A stretch of DNA of 64,000 nucleotides from Bacteroidales bacterium (GCA_023231005.1 JALNWG010000004.1:79510-143509); one strand, 5' to 3'. Numbered from the stretch's first letter, positions 24,027 to 33,659 are shown. Translations and numbers: made by a program. Notes: generated by a model from the sequence alone, not told the origin.

Positions 24027-25334
24027 ATGCAACGAAAAATATCCAGGCAATTGACAGCATGGAAAGACAGTACCAAACGGATGCCGCTTATCATAAATGG
24101 GGCCCGGCAGGTTGGAAAAACCTATATTCTGAAAGAATTTGGAACTCGGTTTTTTAAGCAGGTTGTCTATGTGAACCTGGAAACAAACCGATTGGTAAAT
24201 TCTTTTTTTGAGACAGATATTACTCCGTTGCGTATTATCCAATTTCTGGAAACAATCACCAATATCCGCATCATTGCAGGAGAAACATTGGTTATACTCG
24301 ATGAAATACAAGCATGTTCGAGGGCATTGACATCGCTAAAGACCTTTTGTGAAGAAGCGCCTCAATATCATATAATAGCTGCAGGCAGCTTGTTGGGTGT
24401 GGCCGTAAACAGAGATCGGTTTTCATTCCCGGTAGGCAAGGTGGATGAGCTTGCTATGTTCCCGATGGATTTTGAGGAATTCCTCTGGGCCTTGGATAAA
24501 ATGTTATTAAGCCGGGAGATATCAATGCATTTTGCAGGATTGGAGCGCATGCCCGAAGCATTGCATTTGCAAGCCATGGAGTTGTATAAACAATATCTTA
24601 TTGTTGGAGGAATGCCTGCAGTGGTAGCTGAGTTTGTTGAAACAAAAAGTTTGCTTATGTCAACTGAAATTCAGGGACGTATTTTAAATGAATACATCGC
24701 CGATATGGCAAAATATGCCACCCCGGCCACAAGTGTAAAAATAAGGGCTTGTTATAATTCTATTCCAACCCAGTTGGCTAAAGAAAACAGAAAATTTCAA
24801 TACAAAATTGTTCAAAAAGGAGGCACTGCTGCTTTGTTTGGCGAGTCGATCGAGTGGCTTACTTCAGCAGGGATCATTCTTAAATGCCAGAAAACAGATC
24901 ATGGGTACATGCCCATAGCAGTCTATACCGATCCGGGGGATTTCAAAATTTACATGAGTGATATCGGAATGCTTACCATGAAATCGGGAATGGCACAGCA
25001 AACGATATTATCGCCGGTGGCAGAAGACAATGGATTTATTGGCGTAATGAGCGAAAACTATGTGGCCCAGGCTTTGACATGCAATGGTTTTCCGTTGTAT
25101 TACTGGAAAAATGAGAACACGGCCGAACTCGATTTTGTACTTCAGATAGCGGGTGAAGTTATTCCTTTGGAAGTAAAAAAAGGCCTTCGTACAAAATCAG
25201 TCAGCATGACGATGTTTGTTAAGAAATACAACAGTCCATATTCAATCCGGATTTCCGGAAAGAATTTTGGTTATGAGAATCAAATAAAGTCGGTACCATT
25301 GTATGCTTTGTTTTGCATTAAACCGGCCCCTTGA
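24027..25334 (+). CDS. AAA family ATPase with DUF4143 domain
   Basis: A 435-residue protein of a family common in bacteria and archaea. Walker A is GARQVGKT (25-32), Walker B LVILDEIQ (88-95), then a sensor-like IIAAGSLLG. The C-terminal DUF4143 part contains ENYVAQALTCNGFPLYYWKN and a PD-(D/E)xK-like ELDFVLQ...PLEVKKG, a nuclease-fold signature. Biological role is not established; such genes are often horizontally moved and multi-copy. It is preceded by a good promoter and by a stretch of gene debris, in keeping with a mobile history. Cytoplasmic. Confidence 0.9.
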   Translation: MQRKISRQLTAWKDSTKRMPLIINGARQVGKTYILKEFGTRFFKQVVYVNLETNRLVNSFFETDITPLRIIQFLETITNIRIIAGETLVILDEIQACSRALTSLKTFCEEAPQYHIIAAGSLLGVAVNRDRFSFPVGKVDELAMFPMDFEEFLWALDKMLLSREISMHFAGLERMPEALHLQAMELYKQYLIVGGMPAVVAEFVETKSLLMSTEIQGRILNEYIADMAKYATPATSVKIRACYNSIPTQLAKENRKFQYKIVQKGGTAALFGESIEWLTSAGIILKCQKTDHGYMPIAVYTDPGDFKIYMSDIGMLTMKSGMAQQTILSPVAEDNGFIGVMSENYVAQALTCNGFPLYYWKNENTAELDFVLQIAGEVIPLEVKKGLRTKSVSMTMFVKKYNSPYSIRISGKNFGYENQIKSVPLYALFCIKPAP

Positions 25335-25435
25335 TGCGTTTTTGCTTATAATCCCATCCGGGTTAATCAGCTTTGGAGTTTCTGGCAAGGCAATCGTGAA
25401 TTTCTCTAAGTTTAAGACTAATACGTTCCGACCTT

Positions 25436-25480
25436 CAGGTTTAATCCACCTCATTCCCCCTGCCACAGCCGGAGACATGG
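25436..25480 (-). repeat. Degraded composite of T9SS-gene 3' sequence
   Basis: AGGTTTAATCCACCTCAT occurs here and at the intergene 29573-29590. It runs directly into ATTCCCCCTGCCACAGCCGG, a two-difference version of the sorting-domain sequence at 23400 and 28000. The two parts are 100 bases apart in the downstream genes, so this copy is a rearranged hybrid. Confidence 0.6.
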
Positions 25481-25506
25481 TACTTGTTTATAGTATGCTG
25501 GCAAAA

Positions 25507-26244
25507 CTAATTTCCGATCTTCACAATCTTTTGGATCATTGAAATGTTCCCACTTGTTATGTTGAACAGATATATGCCATTCGGCATTCCGTTCATGCTA
25601 ATCTCCGTCTCCGGTGATGTTAACTTCAATTCCTTTATTTTTACTCCTGTAGAATTAAAAATCGTCAGGATTTCAGCTCCGGCAAATTTATTCGTTCGTT
25701 TTATTGTTAACCTTGATGTTGCAGGGTTAGGAAACACAGAAAAATTTTCTTTTACATCTTCCGAGATTGAAGAAATCAAAGAATGATCCAGAAATATATG
25801 GCAATATTGAGTACCCACGGAACTAACAATATACATGGAGTCTTGCAGGAAATTTGTCGGGTTGTTATCCTTACATAAAGTCCAGTAACATATTACGAAA
25901 CTTATATTCTGACCAGGATAAATGTAATGAGGTGTAGAAACCGACATCGTATCTACCCACCAGCCCCACCCTCCAACACAAGGGGCACATCGACTTTGTA
26001 TATTTAATAAATTGATTGGTTGATTTGTACTATTTGAGACTACAACCGTTTGCTTGATGGCACTACCTTGGGTGAAAAAAATGGAATCGGGTGAAATTGT
26101 CAAATCAGTTGAAACAGGATTTAATGAAATTGTCTGTGACCCCTCAAGAATCTGAATTGGAAGACTATGAGTCTTAATCTCTGTCTGACTGTACAATATA
26201 CAGGGGAACAGACTTAGCAAAAGAATTCGGATTAACGGTTTCAT
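25507..26244 (-). CDS. Small T9SS-secreted protein, function unknown
   Basis: A 245-residue exported protein. Signal peptide residues 1-19 end at YSQ. The central part (30-155) looks like an immunoglobulin/ASH-like beta sandwich (SPDSIFFTQGSAIKQTVVVS, YPGQNISFVICYWTLC), with cysteine pairs CAPC and CYWTLC. The C-terminus has the type A sorting domain ENFSVFPNPATSRLTI ... GIYLFNITSGN. No catalytic motif. It is the last in a run of reverse-strand T9SS cargo genes. Probably a surface adhesion or display protein; that is inference from domain type only. Confidence 0.8.
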   Translation of the reverse strand: MKPLIRILLLSLFPCILYSQTEIKTHSLPIQILEGSQTISLNPVSTDLTISPDSIFFTQGSAIKQTVVVSNSTNQPINLLNIQSRCAPCVGGWGWWVDTMSVSTPHYIYPGQNISFVICYWTLCKDNNPTNFLQDSMYIVSSVGTQYCHIFLDHSLISSISEDVKENFSVFPNPATSRLTIKRTNKFAGAEILTIFNSTGVKIKELKLTSPETEISMNGMPNGIYLFNITSGNISMIQKIVKIGN

Positions 26245-26275
26245 AATTATAAAATTTTAGGGTTAACTTGTACCT

Positions 26276-27838
26276 TTACAAAGGTTTTTTTCTTACCATA
26301 AGTTTTGTTCTGCCAAAAACCCGGTGTTGTGATTCTACAAGTACCATGTACAATCCCTCCGGAATTTGTATCACATCCAACTGAAAATCATTGTGACCCT
26401 GCGTATCCTCAATGGTTTTAACCTCCCTCCCAAACATATCAAATAACCTGATTTTTACCGGTAATTCATGGCTATCGTTTATTAAGCTGATTGTCGCGAG
26501 CTTATCTGCGGGATTCGGAAATATCTTCACCGCCTGAGTTCCAGGCATTTCAGTTTCCGGTTGCATCCCTACCCAGCAATAAGAAGGGTTTTCACAACCC
26601 AGACTGTCAACTTTCAGCACCCAACCATCATGTGAACCAGTGTCAGGGAGGTGAACATAAACAATTCCACCTGCGATAAATCCTTTGTCATCTGTTTGAA
26701 TTACATCAGACAACCAGTTCCAGGATGTTTCTCCGCCACAGATTACATATTGCCGGTACCACACACTATCGCCCTCCGAATCGGTTTTCAGCATCCAACC
26801 AGCATAATCATACGTCGTTGGAAATAGCCTGGTTGTATAACCACAGGCAATCAAACCTCCATCGCCGGTTTCACGAATATTCATTAATTCATTGAACATT
26901 TCGCTTGACCCATATTTTTTATTCCATAAAATATTACCGCTGTTATCGACTTTGATTATATTTATCCTGCGGTAAGCATTACCCGAGGCAGATGGACTTC
27001 CTCCCGGCATTGAATCGCAATAACTGGTCCCAACAATAATATTTCCATCCATTGAATTGCATATCATGGCTTTCTGATCTTGCAAGGGGCCGCCCAAATT
27101 TAACATCCACTGCTGGTTCCCGGCGCTGTCGGTTTTAACCAGAATCGGGTCGCCGGAATAATCCGGCGGAATTGGTACATCATACGCATACCCCCCAATC
27201 GCATATCCCCCATCATTGGTGCATATCACACTATAGCCTTCAAGGAATTGACCCGAACTAAATAGTTTCATCCATATCTGATTTCCGTTATTATCTATTT
27301 TCATCAACAAGATTTTCACTTTTCCGGTATAAGGTGATTGTGAACCTGTTATGATAATATATTTTAATGGATCCAGTTTCAATTGATTAAAATAATAACC
27401 CGTATCGAATGGTTCGGTTTTTTCCCCAAGTTTCTTTGTTGATAATGTATCGAAATCATTATTTAAAAAATATAATACTGCCTGATCGTGTGGATCTGGT
27501 TGAGATGGAGTCCTTGAAGACCCTACAGCTAGAATACTATCCGAACTAAATCTGATAATTGAGCCAGAATTCCCAAGCTGATATTCAATTGTAGAATCGC
27601 AATATGTTTTGGAAAAAATCTTGTTTCCCTGAAAATCAATCTTATAAAATCCCAGGCATAATGGGCAATAGTATTGATAAAGTCCACTTAAAATATAGCC
27701 ATCAGGAAGTTGAAAAATATTCGAAGCGCCATCCCACCAACCAGGCTGTCCATATTCAAAACGATGGTTAAAATAGGTTTGGGCTGAAACGCTGGCGCTT
27801 AGGAAGATTGAGGTGAAAAAAAATATATACTTGAGCAT
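26276..27838 (-). CDS. T9SS-secreted beta-propeller-like protein
   Basis: A 520-residue exported protein, signal peptide ending SVSAQ (residue 19). The body has a recurring unit of about 50 residues with a GGY/GGL...AGG core (DGGYAIGGYAYD, DGGLIACGYT, DKGFIAGGIV) and lysine-aspartate-rich endings such as LVKTDSAGNQQWM and IIKVDNSGNILW, a seven-fold-like propeller arrangement. The type A sorting domain starts AVKIFPNPADKLATIS and ends with RTKLMVRKKPL. No active site visible. It shares this unit type with the next two genes. A good promoter lies upstream. Confidence 0.85.
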   Translation of the reverse strand: MLKYIFFFTSIFLSASVSAQTYFNHRFEYGQPGWWDGASNIFQLPDGYILSGLYQYYCPLCLGFYKIDFQGNKIFSKTYCDSTIEYQLGNSGSIIRFSSDSILAVGSSRTPSQPDPHDQAVLYFLNNDFDTLSTKKLGEKTEPFDTGYYFNQLKLDPLKYIIITGSQSPYTGKVKILLMKIDNNGNQIWMKLFSSGQFLEGYSVICTNDGGYAIGGYAYDVPIPPDYSGDPILVKTDSAGNQQWMLNLGGPLQDQKAMICNSMDGNIIVGTSYCDSMPGGSPSASGNAYRRINIIKVDNSGNILWNKKYGSSEMFNELMNIRETGDGGLIACGYTTRLFPTTYDYAGWMLKTDSEGDSVWYRQYVICGGETSWNWLSDVIQTDDKGFIAGGIVYVHLPDTGSHDGWVLKVDSLGCENPSYCWVGMQPETEMPGTQAVKIFPNPADKLATISLINDSHELPVKIRLFDMFGREVKTIEDTQGHNDFQLDVIQIPEGLYMVLVESQHRVFGRTKLMVRKKPL

Positions 27839-27866
27839 CTATTACTGAATAAAGGATTCTTGCTAA

Positions 27867-27897
27867 CAAAGATAATGTAAGGTTCCGTTAAAAACAA
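27867..27897 (-). promoter_or_regulatory. Promoter of the 520-residue T9SS cargo gene
   Basis: Reverse strand TTG (27897-27895), 20 bases, TATCTTTG (27874-27867), 29 bases before the ATG. Confidence 0.65.
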
Positions 27898-27936
27898 GGC
27901 ATCAATAAGTTTAAATATGATCGCTGTTAATCATCC

Positions 27937-29556
27937 TCACTCCACCATCACCTTGGCGCTTGCCACCGTGTGGGCGTTGTAGACCAATCGCACTACATAC
28001 ATTCCCCTGCCCCAGCCGGAGACATCGAGTTCAAGCGATTTTTCAGCCTGCAGGACCTCTTTTGAATACATCTTGCGGCCAAACAGATCGTAAATTTCGA
28101 GTATGGCTGATTTCCATTGATGATATACGGTGGTAAGGTTAAATACCGGGCTATGGGTTTCGTTTTTGAGCTGCTGCGGAATTTCGATATGGAGCACATC
28201 CCTGGCCGGGTTGGGATAGATCTTAAGCTTTCCGGTTTCGGGATTCTGAAATGGTTCGTCAATGCCTACCACGATGCAATCGAGCGGAATGGTATCGGAA
28301 GTAATGGGATGCGGGCATAGACTATCATAAACAAACGGATGGGTGTACAGCGTGTCATACTCCAGGTTGGAGTTGAGTTTCCAAGCATAGGTACGCCATT
28401 GATTGGCATCATGTTGACCTTGAACCAGGAATAACTTGTTGTCATGATCTACAATGGCATCGGAGAAACAATATACTGACTGCATGATGTTAGCCGAATC
28501 GAGGATATTCCCGTTTCTATCAACTTTAAATACTGCAATCTGACCATCTGAAGTGGGATTCATACCCCAACCCCCATCGATTTCAATCGTGGAATCCTGA
28601 AACCAGTTAATATTGAAAAACACCGCCTGCCATGAATCGGGAACCAGATCATGATAAGAGATCTCATTGCCAATGGCATCGGTTTTCAGCATGGTCGGCC
28701 GGTCGCCGGGAGGTGTTGTGGAATAATCAATATGTCTGCCACACGAATAGATTGTTTGATTGTTATCAATGATTGAACGATAAGACTCTCCATGAAACGA
28801 TTCTCCGTTTACATACCTCCATGGTAATTCCCACGCTGCATCCCCGGTACTGTCAACTTTAATAATCAAGGGTCGCAGATACTTTGGCTCCACCGATCCT
28901 GAATCAGGGTAATAACAAAATCCATTTATCAAATACTTAAAATCAGCAGTTAGCATCATGTGTTCTCCAGCCGCACCAGAAAATAAGGTATCACTGAGTG
29001 CATATTGCTGCCGCCATAAAAGATCCCCATTCTCATTCAACCTGAATAAAAAAACATGGTCATTGTCATCCAGGTATCCTGTCTTGTATATGTGTGCAAT
29101 ATACCCTCCCGGAATTGGATATATGGATGTGGCATAATCAAAGTCATTTTTTGTAAATGTATATATCCGGCACCATTCATTTTCACCACATGCATTTAAT
29201 TTCATGATGAACGGATCACCCCAGGAATCATATTTATCTGTGCTTCCTGCTACTATGTATCCACCGTCAGTGGTTTGATTAATATCGAAAACGCTTGTTC
29301 CTTCAAAATTCTGATACAGTGTTTTATGCCATAGTATTTCTCCATTGATTGAAGTCTTGTATATGAACCCATCCGATATGGTACCATCCCAGTGAAACAG
29401 TTGACCGCCGATTAGATACCCTTTGTCGTATGTTTCAATAACATTATATGGAAAATTTGGGAAATCTATAAAGTATGTTTTTGGCCATATCTGGCTGAAA
29501 ACCTGATTACAAGAGATAAACAATACGATACACAATAAATTTTTCAATGTCTTCAT
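27937..29556 (-). CDS. T9SS-secreted propeller-like protein, tandem paralogue A
   Basis: A 539-residue exported protein: signal peptide ending QVFSQ (residue 22), repeated units GYLIGGQL, GGYIVAGSTD, GGYIAHIYKTG and the FIMKLNACGENEWCRIY block. The C-terminal T9SS domain contains KLKIYPNPARDVLHIEI and DLFGRKMY and ends SAKVMVE. The next gene upstream (29638-31257) has the same length and about 200 C-terminal residues that are nearly identical, with more divergence in the first 300. No catalytic motif is recognised; a surface-exposed binding role is possible. Confidence 0.85.
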   Translation of the reverse strand: MKTLKNLLCIVLFISCNQVFSQIWPKTYFIDFPNFPYNVIETYDKGYLIGGQLFHWDGTISDGFIYKTSINGEILWHKTLYQNFEGTSVFDINQTTDGGYIVAGSTDKYDSWGDPFIMKLNACGENEWCRIYTFTKNDFDYATSIYPIPGGYIAHIYKTGYLDDNDHVFLFRLNENGDLLWRQQYALSDTLFSGAAGEHMMLTADFKYLINGFCYYPDSGSVEPKYLRPLIIKVDSTGDAAWELPWRYVNGESFHGESYRSIIDNNQTIYSCGRHIDYSTTPPGDRPTMLKTDAIGNEISYHDLVPDSWQAVFFNINWFQDSTIEIDGGWGMNPTSDGQIAVFKVDRNGNILDSANIMQSVYCFSDAIVDHDNKLFLVQGQHDANQWRTYAWKLNSNLEYDTLYTHPFVYDSLCPHPITSDTIPLDCIVVGIDEPFQNPETGKLKIYPNPARDVLHIEIPQQLKNETHSPVFNLTTVYHQWKSAILEIYDLFGRKMYSKEVLQAEKSLELDVSGWGRGMYVVRLVYNAHTVASAKVMVE

Positions 29557-29600
29557 TCGTAAAATATAAATAAGGTTTAATCCACCTCATCCCCCAGCCC

Positions 29601-29620
29601 CCTGCCTGTCGGCAGGCAGG
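29601..29620. terminator. CCTGCCTG/CAGGCAGG hairpin between paralogues
   Basis: An 8-base perfect stem (29601-29608 and 29613-29620) with loop TCGG, 18 bases after the stop of paralogue B. It has no T run, so it may be a REP-like extragenic palindrome or a stabilising 3' end rather than a strict intrinsic terminator. Confidence 0.5.
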
Positions 29621-29637
29621 CTTCTCCTCAAGGTGCC

Positions 29638-31257
29638 TCACTCCACCATCACCTTGGCGCTTGCCACCGTGTGGGCGTTGTAAACCAATCGCACTACATA
29701 CATTCCCCTGCCCCAGCCGGAGACATCGAGTTCAAGCGATTTTTCAGCCTGCAGGACCTCTTTTGAATACATCTTGCGGCCAAACAGATCGTAGATTTCG
29801 AGTATGGCTGATTTCCATTGATGATATACGGTGGTAAGGTTAAATACCGGGCCATGGGTTTCGTTTTTGAGTTGCTGCGGGATCTCGATATGGAGCACAT
29901 CCCTGGCCGGGTTGGGATAGATCTTAAGCTTTCCGGTTTCGGGATTCTGAAATGGTTCGTCAATGCCTACCACAATGCAATCGAGCGGAATGGTATCGGA
30001 AGTGATGGGATGCGGGCATAGACTATCATAAACAAACGGATGGGTGTACAGCGTGTCGTATTCCAGGTCGGAGTTGAGTTTCCAAAGATTAGTGCGCCAA
30101 TGATTGCCGTCATGAAGAGGTTGTGTCAACACTACTTTATTGTTATGGTCTACAATGGCATCGGAGAAACAATAAACCGATTGCATGATGTTTGCAGAAT
30201 CCAGGATATTGCCGTTTCTATCAACTTTAAATACTGCAATCTGACCATCTGAAGTGGGATTCATACCCCAACCCCCATCGATTTCAATCGTGGAATCCTG
30301 GAACCAGTTAATGTTGAAAAACACCGCTTGCCAGGAGTTGGGCACCAGATCGTGATAGGAAATCTCATTACCAACGGAATCGGTAATGAGCATGGTCGGC
30401 CGGTCGCCCGGAGGGGTGGCTAAGGATTCAATGTGACGACCACTGGTATATATATTTTGATGGTTATCGATAATGGAACGAAATGATTCTCCATGAAATA
30501 TTTCCCCACTGATATAATCCCAGGCCTTTTCCCACACTACATTTCCTGAGCTGTCAACCTTGATGAGTAATGGTTTAAGGTACTTTGGGTTTACTGTTCC
30601 CGAATCGGGATAATAACAAAACCCGCTGATCAGGTATTTAAAATCGGAAGTTTCGCTCATGTCATAGCCTTCGGCGCCTGCCATCAGGCTGTCGGGGTTG
30701 CCGTATTGCTGCTGCCACACCAGATCACCATTGTTATCGAGACGATACAAATAAAGCTTGTCACTTGAAAACAATTCGTTGCCATAAAAAACATAAGCAA
30801 TATATCCTCCCGGAATTTGCCTGATCGATTGTGTAGCATCAAACCTGTTTTGTCCGATTGCATAAATCCGGCACCACTCCTTTTCCCCACAAGCATTCAG
30901 TTTCATGATGAATGGGTCACCCCAGGAATCAGTTATTTTTGTCGCACCGGAAATAATTATTCCATTATCATTTGTTTTGTTGATATCAAAAATTCCAGTG
31001 CCATCATCATACTGTCCAAATGATTTATACCAGAGTAATTCACCGTTTATGTTCGTTTTCATTAATAATCCCCATATTGGAAATCCATCAGCTGTTATAA
31101 ATTGACCACCAATTAAATAACCTTTATCAAAATCCTGAATTACTGATTTTGGAAATGTCCCGAAAGAAGGTAAATAGCATTTAGGCCAATTCTGACCTAT
31201 TGCAATAGAAGTACCAAATAATATTAAAAATAAAATAGGAAAACAATAGATTCTCAT
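29638..31257 (-). CDS. T9SS-secreted propeller-like protein, tandem paralogue B
   Basis: A 539-residue protein when started at ATG 31257 (MRIYCFPILFLILFGTSIAIGQ, a clear signal peptide). An in-frame ATG at 31296 lies inside a terminator hairpin and is rejected. Repeats and the FIMKLNACGEKEWCRIYAIG block parallel paralogue A. From SWQAVFFNINWFQ onward, and especially from YDTLYTHPFVYDS to the end, the two proteins differ by only a few residues, while their N-terminal halves differ at many positions, indicating gene conversion or recent duplication of the 3' part. Confidence 0.87.
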   Translation of the reverse strand: MRIYCFPILFLILFGTSIAIGQNWPKCYLPSFGTFPKSVIQDFDKGYLIGGQFITADGFPIWGLLMKTNINGELLWYKSFGQYDDGTGIFDINKTNDNGIIISGATKITDSWGDPFIMKLNACGEKEWCRIYAIGQNRFDATQSIRQIPGGYIAYVFYGNELFSSDKLYLYRLDNNGDLVWQQQYGNPDSLMAGAEGYDMSETSDFKYLISGFCYYPDSGTVNPKYLKPLLIKVDSSGNVVWEKAWDYISGEIFHGESFRSIIDNHQNIYTSGRHIESLATPPGDRPTMLITDSVGNEISYHDLVPNSWQAVFFNINWFQDSTIEIDGGWGMNPTSDGQIAVFKVDRNGNILDSANIMQSVYCFSDAIVDHNNKVVLTQPLHDGNHWRTNLWKLNSDLEYDTLYTHPFVYDSLCPHPITSDTIPLDCIVVGIDEPFQNPETGKLKIYPNPARDVLHIEIPQQLKNETHGPVFNLTTVYHQWKSAILEIYDLFGRKMYSKEVLQAEKSLELDVSGWGRGMYVVRLVYNAHTVASAKVMVE

Positions 31258-31271
31258 CTTGAAAAATGTAA

Positions 31272-31309
31272 ATAAGGTTGATGGATGGTTGCCCATCCAT
31301 CAACCTTAT
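31272..31309 (-). terminator. Strong hairpin terminator
   Basis: Perfect 17-base arms (31272-31288 and 31293-31309; core AAGGTTGATGGATGG) around the loop TTGC. On the reverse strand it is followed by TTTACATTTTTC. It ends transcription of the 5'-truncated gene at 31318-32394 and isolates paralogue B. Confidence 0.8.
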
Positions 31310-31317
31310 GTCAATCA

Positions 31318-32394
31318 TTATCTTACAACCGTTATTTTCGCACTGCTAATTTTGCTACCGTTTATGTATAGTTCAAGAAGATATAAACCTGAGTTCAGAT
31401 TTGTGGCAGGAATAATGATCTGGTCTTTTTGATTAAAAAAGTCAAAGGACTGCAACACTTTCCCGTTTCCGTCATACAATTTAATGATTCCATTCACGAA
31501 ACTTTCAGGAAGATCAATCCTGACGACAAAATAATCGCGAGCCGGGTTTGGAAATACAGAAATCACTTGTGTTTTTCCGGACTCTTTGCCTCCTCTATAC
31601 TTTGTCTTTTTGGCTTGTTTCAAGCCAGTATCAGGCAAAATGACCGGTTCCTGGTAACTGATCTTCCCTTTTGCCAACAAAATGTTTCTTGCGTAAACGC
31701 CGGGTAAATCATTGTTGACGGCCGTGATAGCTTGTAGGGAAGAAGCAGTTGTGCTGTCAACCCTGAACACGGAAGTGGTATCGGAATGAATCGCCTCCGA
31801 TAATTCATAAAAATCAAGGTAGGCATCATTTGTTGAAGATTGTGCTGCATTCAGGTTGAACGATGCCGGGATGGTATTAAGTACATCCTTTGCCTGCGTG
31901 AATTCACCCATCGCATGAAGCCACCCTGCCTTATCGTATTGTGTCGATATGGTAGCGTGGTAATTGAACAACCAGTTAAGGCTGTCTGCATTGGCCGGCA
32001 AGAGAGAGTCGCCTTTATTCGGATTTACACGATTTTCAAGCATATTGATAATTTCATCCGATTTTGCTGCATGAGGATTGGCTACCAGCACGTCCCTGAT
32101 CATGGTATTGTCAAGAACATCTTCCTTACCTATCGAGGTTTTCATGACCGTATCGGATAGATAAGGCGATTCGGTTAAGAGTTCATCCCTGACTTGCATG
32201 GCTTGCGGTGGTGTACTTGTTGCAACATCAAAGGTAAGCAATTCGGTTGATCCTCCGTCAACAAGAGATGTTAATGCATCAGCAATACTATCTGATTGAT
32301 TTGATGCTTCCACTAAATTATCAAGATCTCTCGATGAACCGCCTCCGCTTATTGTTGACGGGCAACTGGTTTCATAAAAAGGCTCATTTACTAA
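31318..32394 (-). pseudogene. 5'-truncated T9SS protein gene abutting the upstream stop codon
   Basis: The frame is open from 32394; GTG at 32313 would give 331 residues but without signal peptide. The frame begins NEPFYETSCPSTISGGGSS and continues with blocks TPPQAMQVRDELLTESPYLS and IRDVLVANPHAAKSDEI. I recognise these from the C-terminal regions of much larger Bacteroidota surface proteins. The end is an intact type A sorting domain (VISVFPNPARDYFVVRI ... SAKITVVR). Its open frame overlaps the stop codon of the gene at 32384-33607, so the first, larger part of the gene has been lost by deletion joining it to its neighbour. Without a signal peptide the product could not be exported. Confidence 0.7.
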
Positions 32395-33607
32395 TTACAA
32401 TCTTCCCGTTTTGTCTATGCTGATTGTATAAAATATCATAATAATAGATACCCGGGGCCAGATTCCTGACATCCATTGTAATTTCCGGTTGCCCCTTTGG
32501 TAAAATCCCCTCTGTTACCGATTTGCCAAGGAGATTATATATTCTGATATAAGTGTTTCCTACAGGTTGCGGTCCGCCGCACCGAAAGGTAATCCGTTCG
32601 TTGGCGGGATTTGGAAAAACCTTTATTTCAGGCAGTACTTCCTTTCGGGCAATGCCAGTATAAAGGCTGTCGAGATCATGAAAATAAGTGGTAAAGGTCA
32701 TACCGTAATCGCGACTGAAGTAAATCCACAGACAGGAATGAAGGCATGGAGGCGTTCCACAAATCTCACGTCTTACATAATAAAACGTCCCCGGGGTACG
32801 TCCGGCTGTATACAGCACCTCATCGGTAGTCTGGAACATGTAACCCTGAAAGGTCACGGTTTGGCCATAATTGAATGTATGAAATAACATAATTGAATCA
32901 TACCGTTTCCAAATTACAAAATAGAGTTCCCCTGGTAATGTCCCCCTATGAATATCACAATCGTTAAACACGTTCATCTGAATGGGTATCACGGGTAAAG
33001 TAACATTACTCAGGGTAAATGATTGCCCGTAATCATTACTGTAGGCGAGTTTTATCGGATTATCGCCCATCCCTTTTGTCCAAAATAATTCTCCAGGAAG
33101 AGTACCAACTTCCTGCAATCGTAATGAGTCATGGGCGGATTGCCAGGTAAAATTGCTTCCAAAATTAGTACCACGGTATAGACCCCATCCGGAAATATAT
33201 AATTCGCCTGCCATGCTGCCGGCTGTTTCGAAATAAATATCATTAAAATATTTTTTTTCAAAGGACACTCCATAGTCAAAACTGACGCCAAATGTATCTT
33301 GACCAATAAACGGTATTTGAAACAAGGCTCCAGCGGTGGAATCTCCGAAAATCGTACCGGATTCCACAAGAAAATTAGTTTTACGCTGCACCGATAAGGT
33401 TTGTCCGTTATCGGTTGAATGAAAAATCCCGTTCCAGGTGATGTAGTTCTGATCGGCGTACCACTGGCAGCTCAAGTAAATTTCAGCCGTGTCAGCTCCT
33501 CTTGTGAGGTGTCTTGTAGAGTAGTATGACTGAGAATAAATATGCTGACCCAGAAACAACATTGTTACAATAAAAAATATTGGGTGATTCAAGGAAATCA
33601 TCTTCAT
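32384..33607 (-). CDS. T9SS-secreted BNR/sialidase-like repeat protein
   Basis: A 407-residue exported protein with signal peptide ending HIYSQ (residue 25). It has several Asp-box/BNR-like repeats: FHSTDNGQTLSVQ, SNDYGQSFTLSN, TFNYGQTVTFQG and FSRDYGMTFTTYF, typical of sialidase and sortilin-type propellers. Sialidase catalytic Arg triad and Tyr cannot be assigned, so enzyme activity is doubtful. The type A sorting domain starts IKVFPNPANERITFRC. A strong terminator lies upstream, separating it from the C25 gene. Confidence 0.83.
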   Translation of the reverse strand: MKMISLNHPIFFIVTMLFLGQHIYSQSYYSTRHLTRGADTAEIYLSCQWYADQNYITWNGIFHSTDNGQTLSVQRKTNFLVESGTIFGDSTAGALFQIPFIGQDTFGVSFDYGVSFEKKYFNDIYFETAGSMAGELYISGWGLYRGTNFGSNFTWQSAHDSLRLQEVGTLPGELFWTKGMGDNPIKLAYSNDYGQSFTLSNVTLPVIPIQMNVFNDCDIHRGTLPGELYFVIWKRYDSIMLFHTFNYGQTVTFQGYMFQTTDEVLYTAGRTPGTFYYVRREICGTPPCLHSCLWIYFSRDYGMTFTTYFHDLDSLYTGIARKEVLPEIKVFPNPANERITFRCGGPQPVGNTYIRIYNLLGKSVTEGILPKGQPEITMDVRNLAPGIYYYDILYNQHRQNGKIVISK

Positions 33608-33625
33608 GGTATAAAAAATTTGAAA

Positions 33626-33659
33626 AATCCGGAGGTATTTATTAAAGTACCTCCGGATT
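33626..33659 (-). terminator. Intrinsic terminator after the C25 peptidase gene
   Basis: Perfect 12-base arms AATCCGGAGGTA (33626-33637) and TACCTCCGGATT (33648-33659), 10-base loop, then on the reverse strand TTTTTCAAATTTTTT. Located 11 bases after the stop codon. Confidence 0.88.

Noticed and set aside
25242..25478. 78-codon reverse frame after the AAA ATPase gene
   Set aside because: It overlaps the 3' end of the ATPase gene and includes the hybrid repeat; no homology is recognised.
31258..31296. Upstream start for paralogue B
   Set aside because: The codons lie in a terminator hairpin; ATG 31257 begins a proper signal peptide and makes the length equal to paralogue A.
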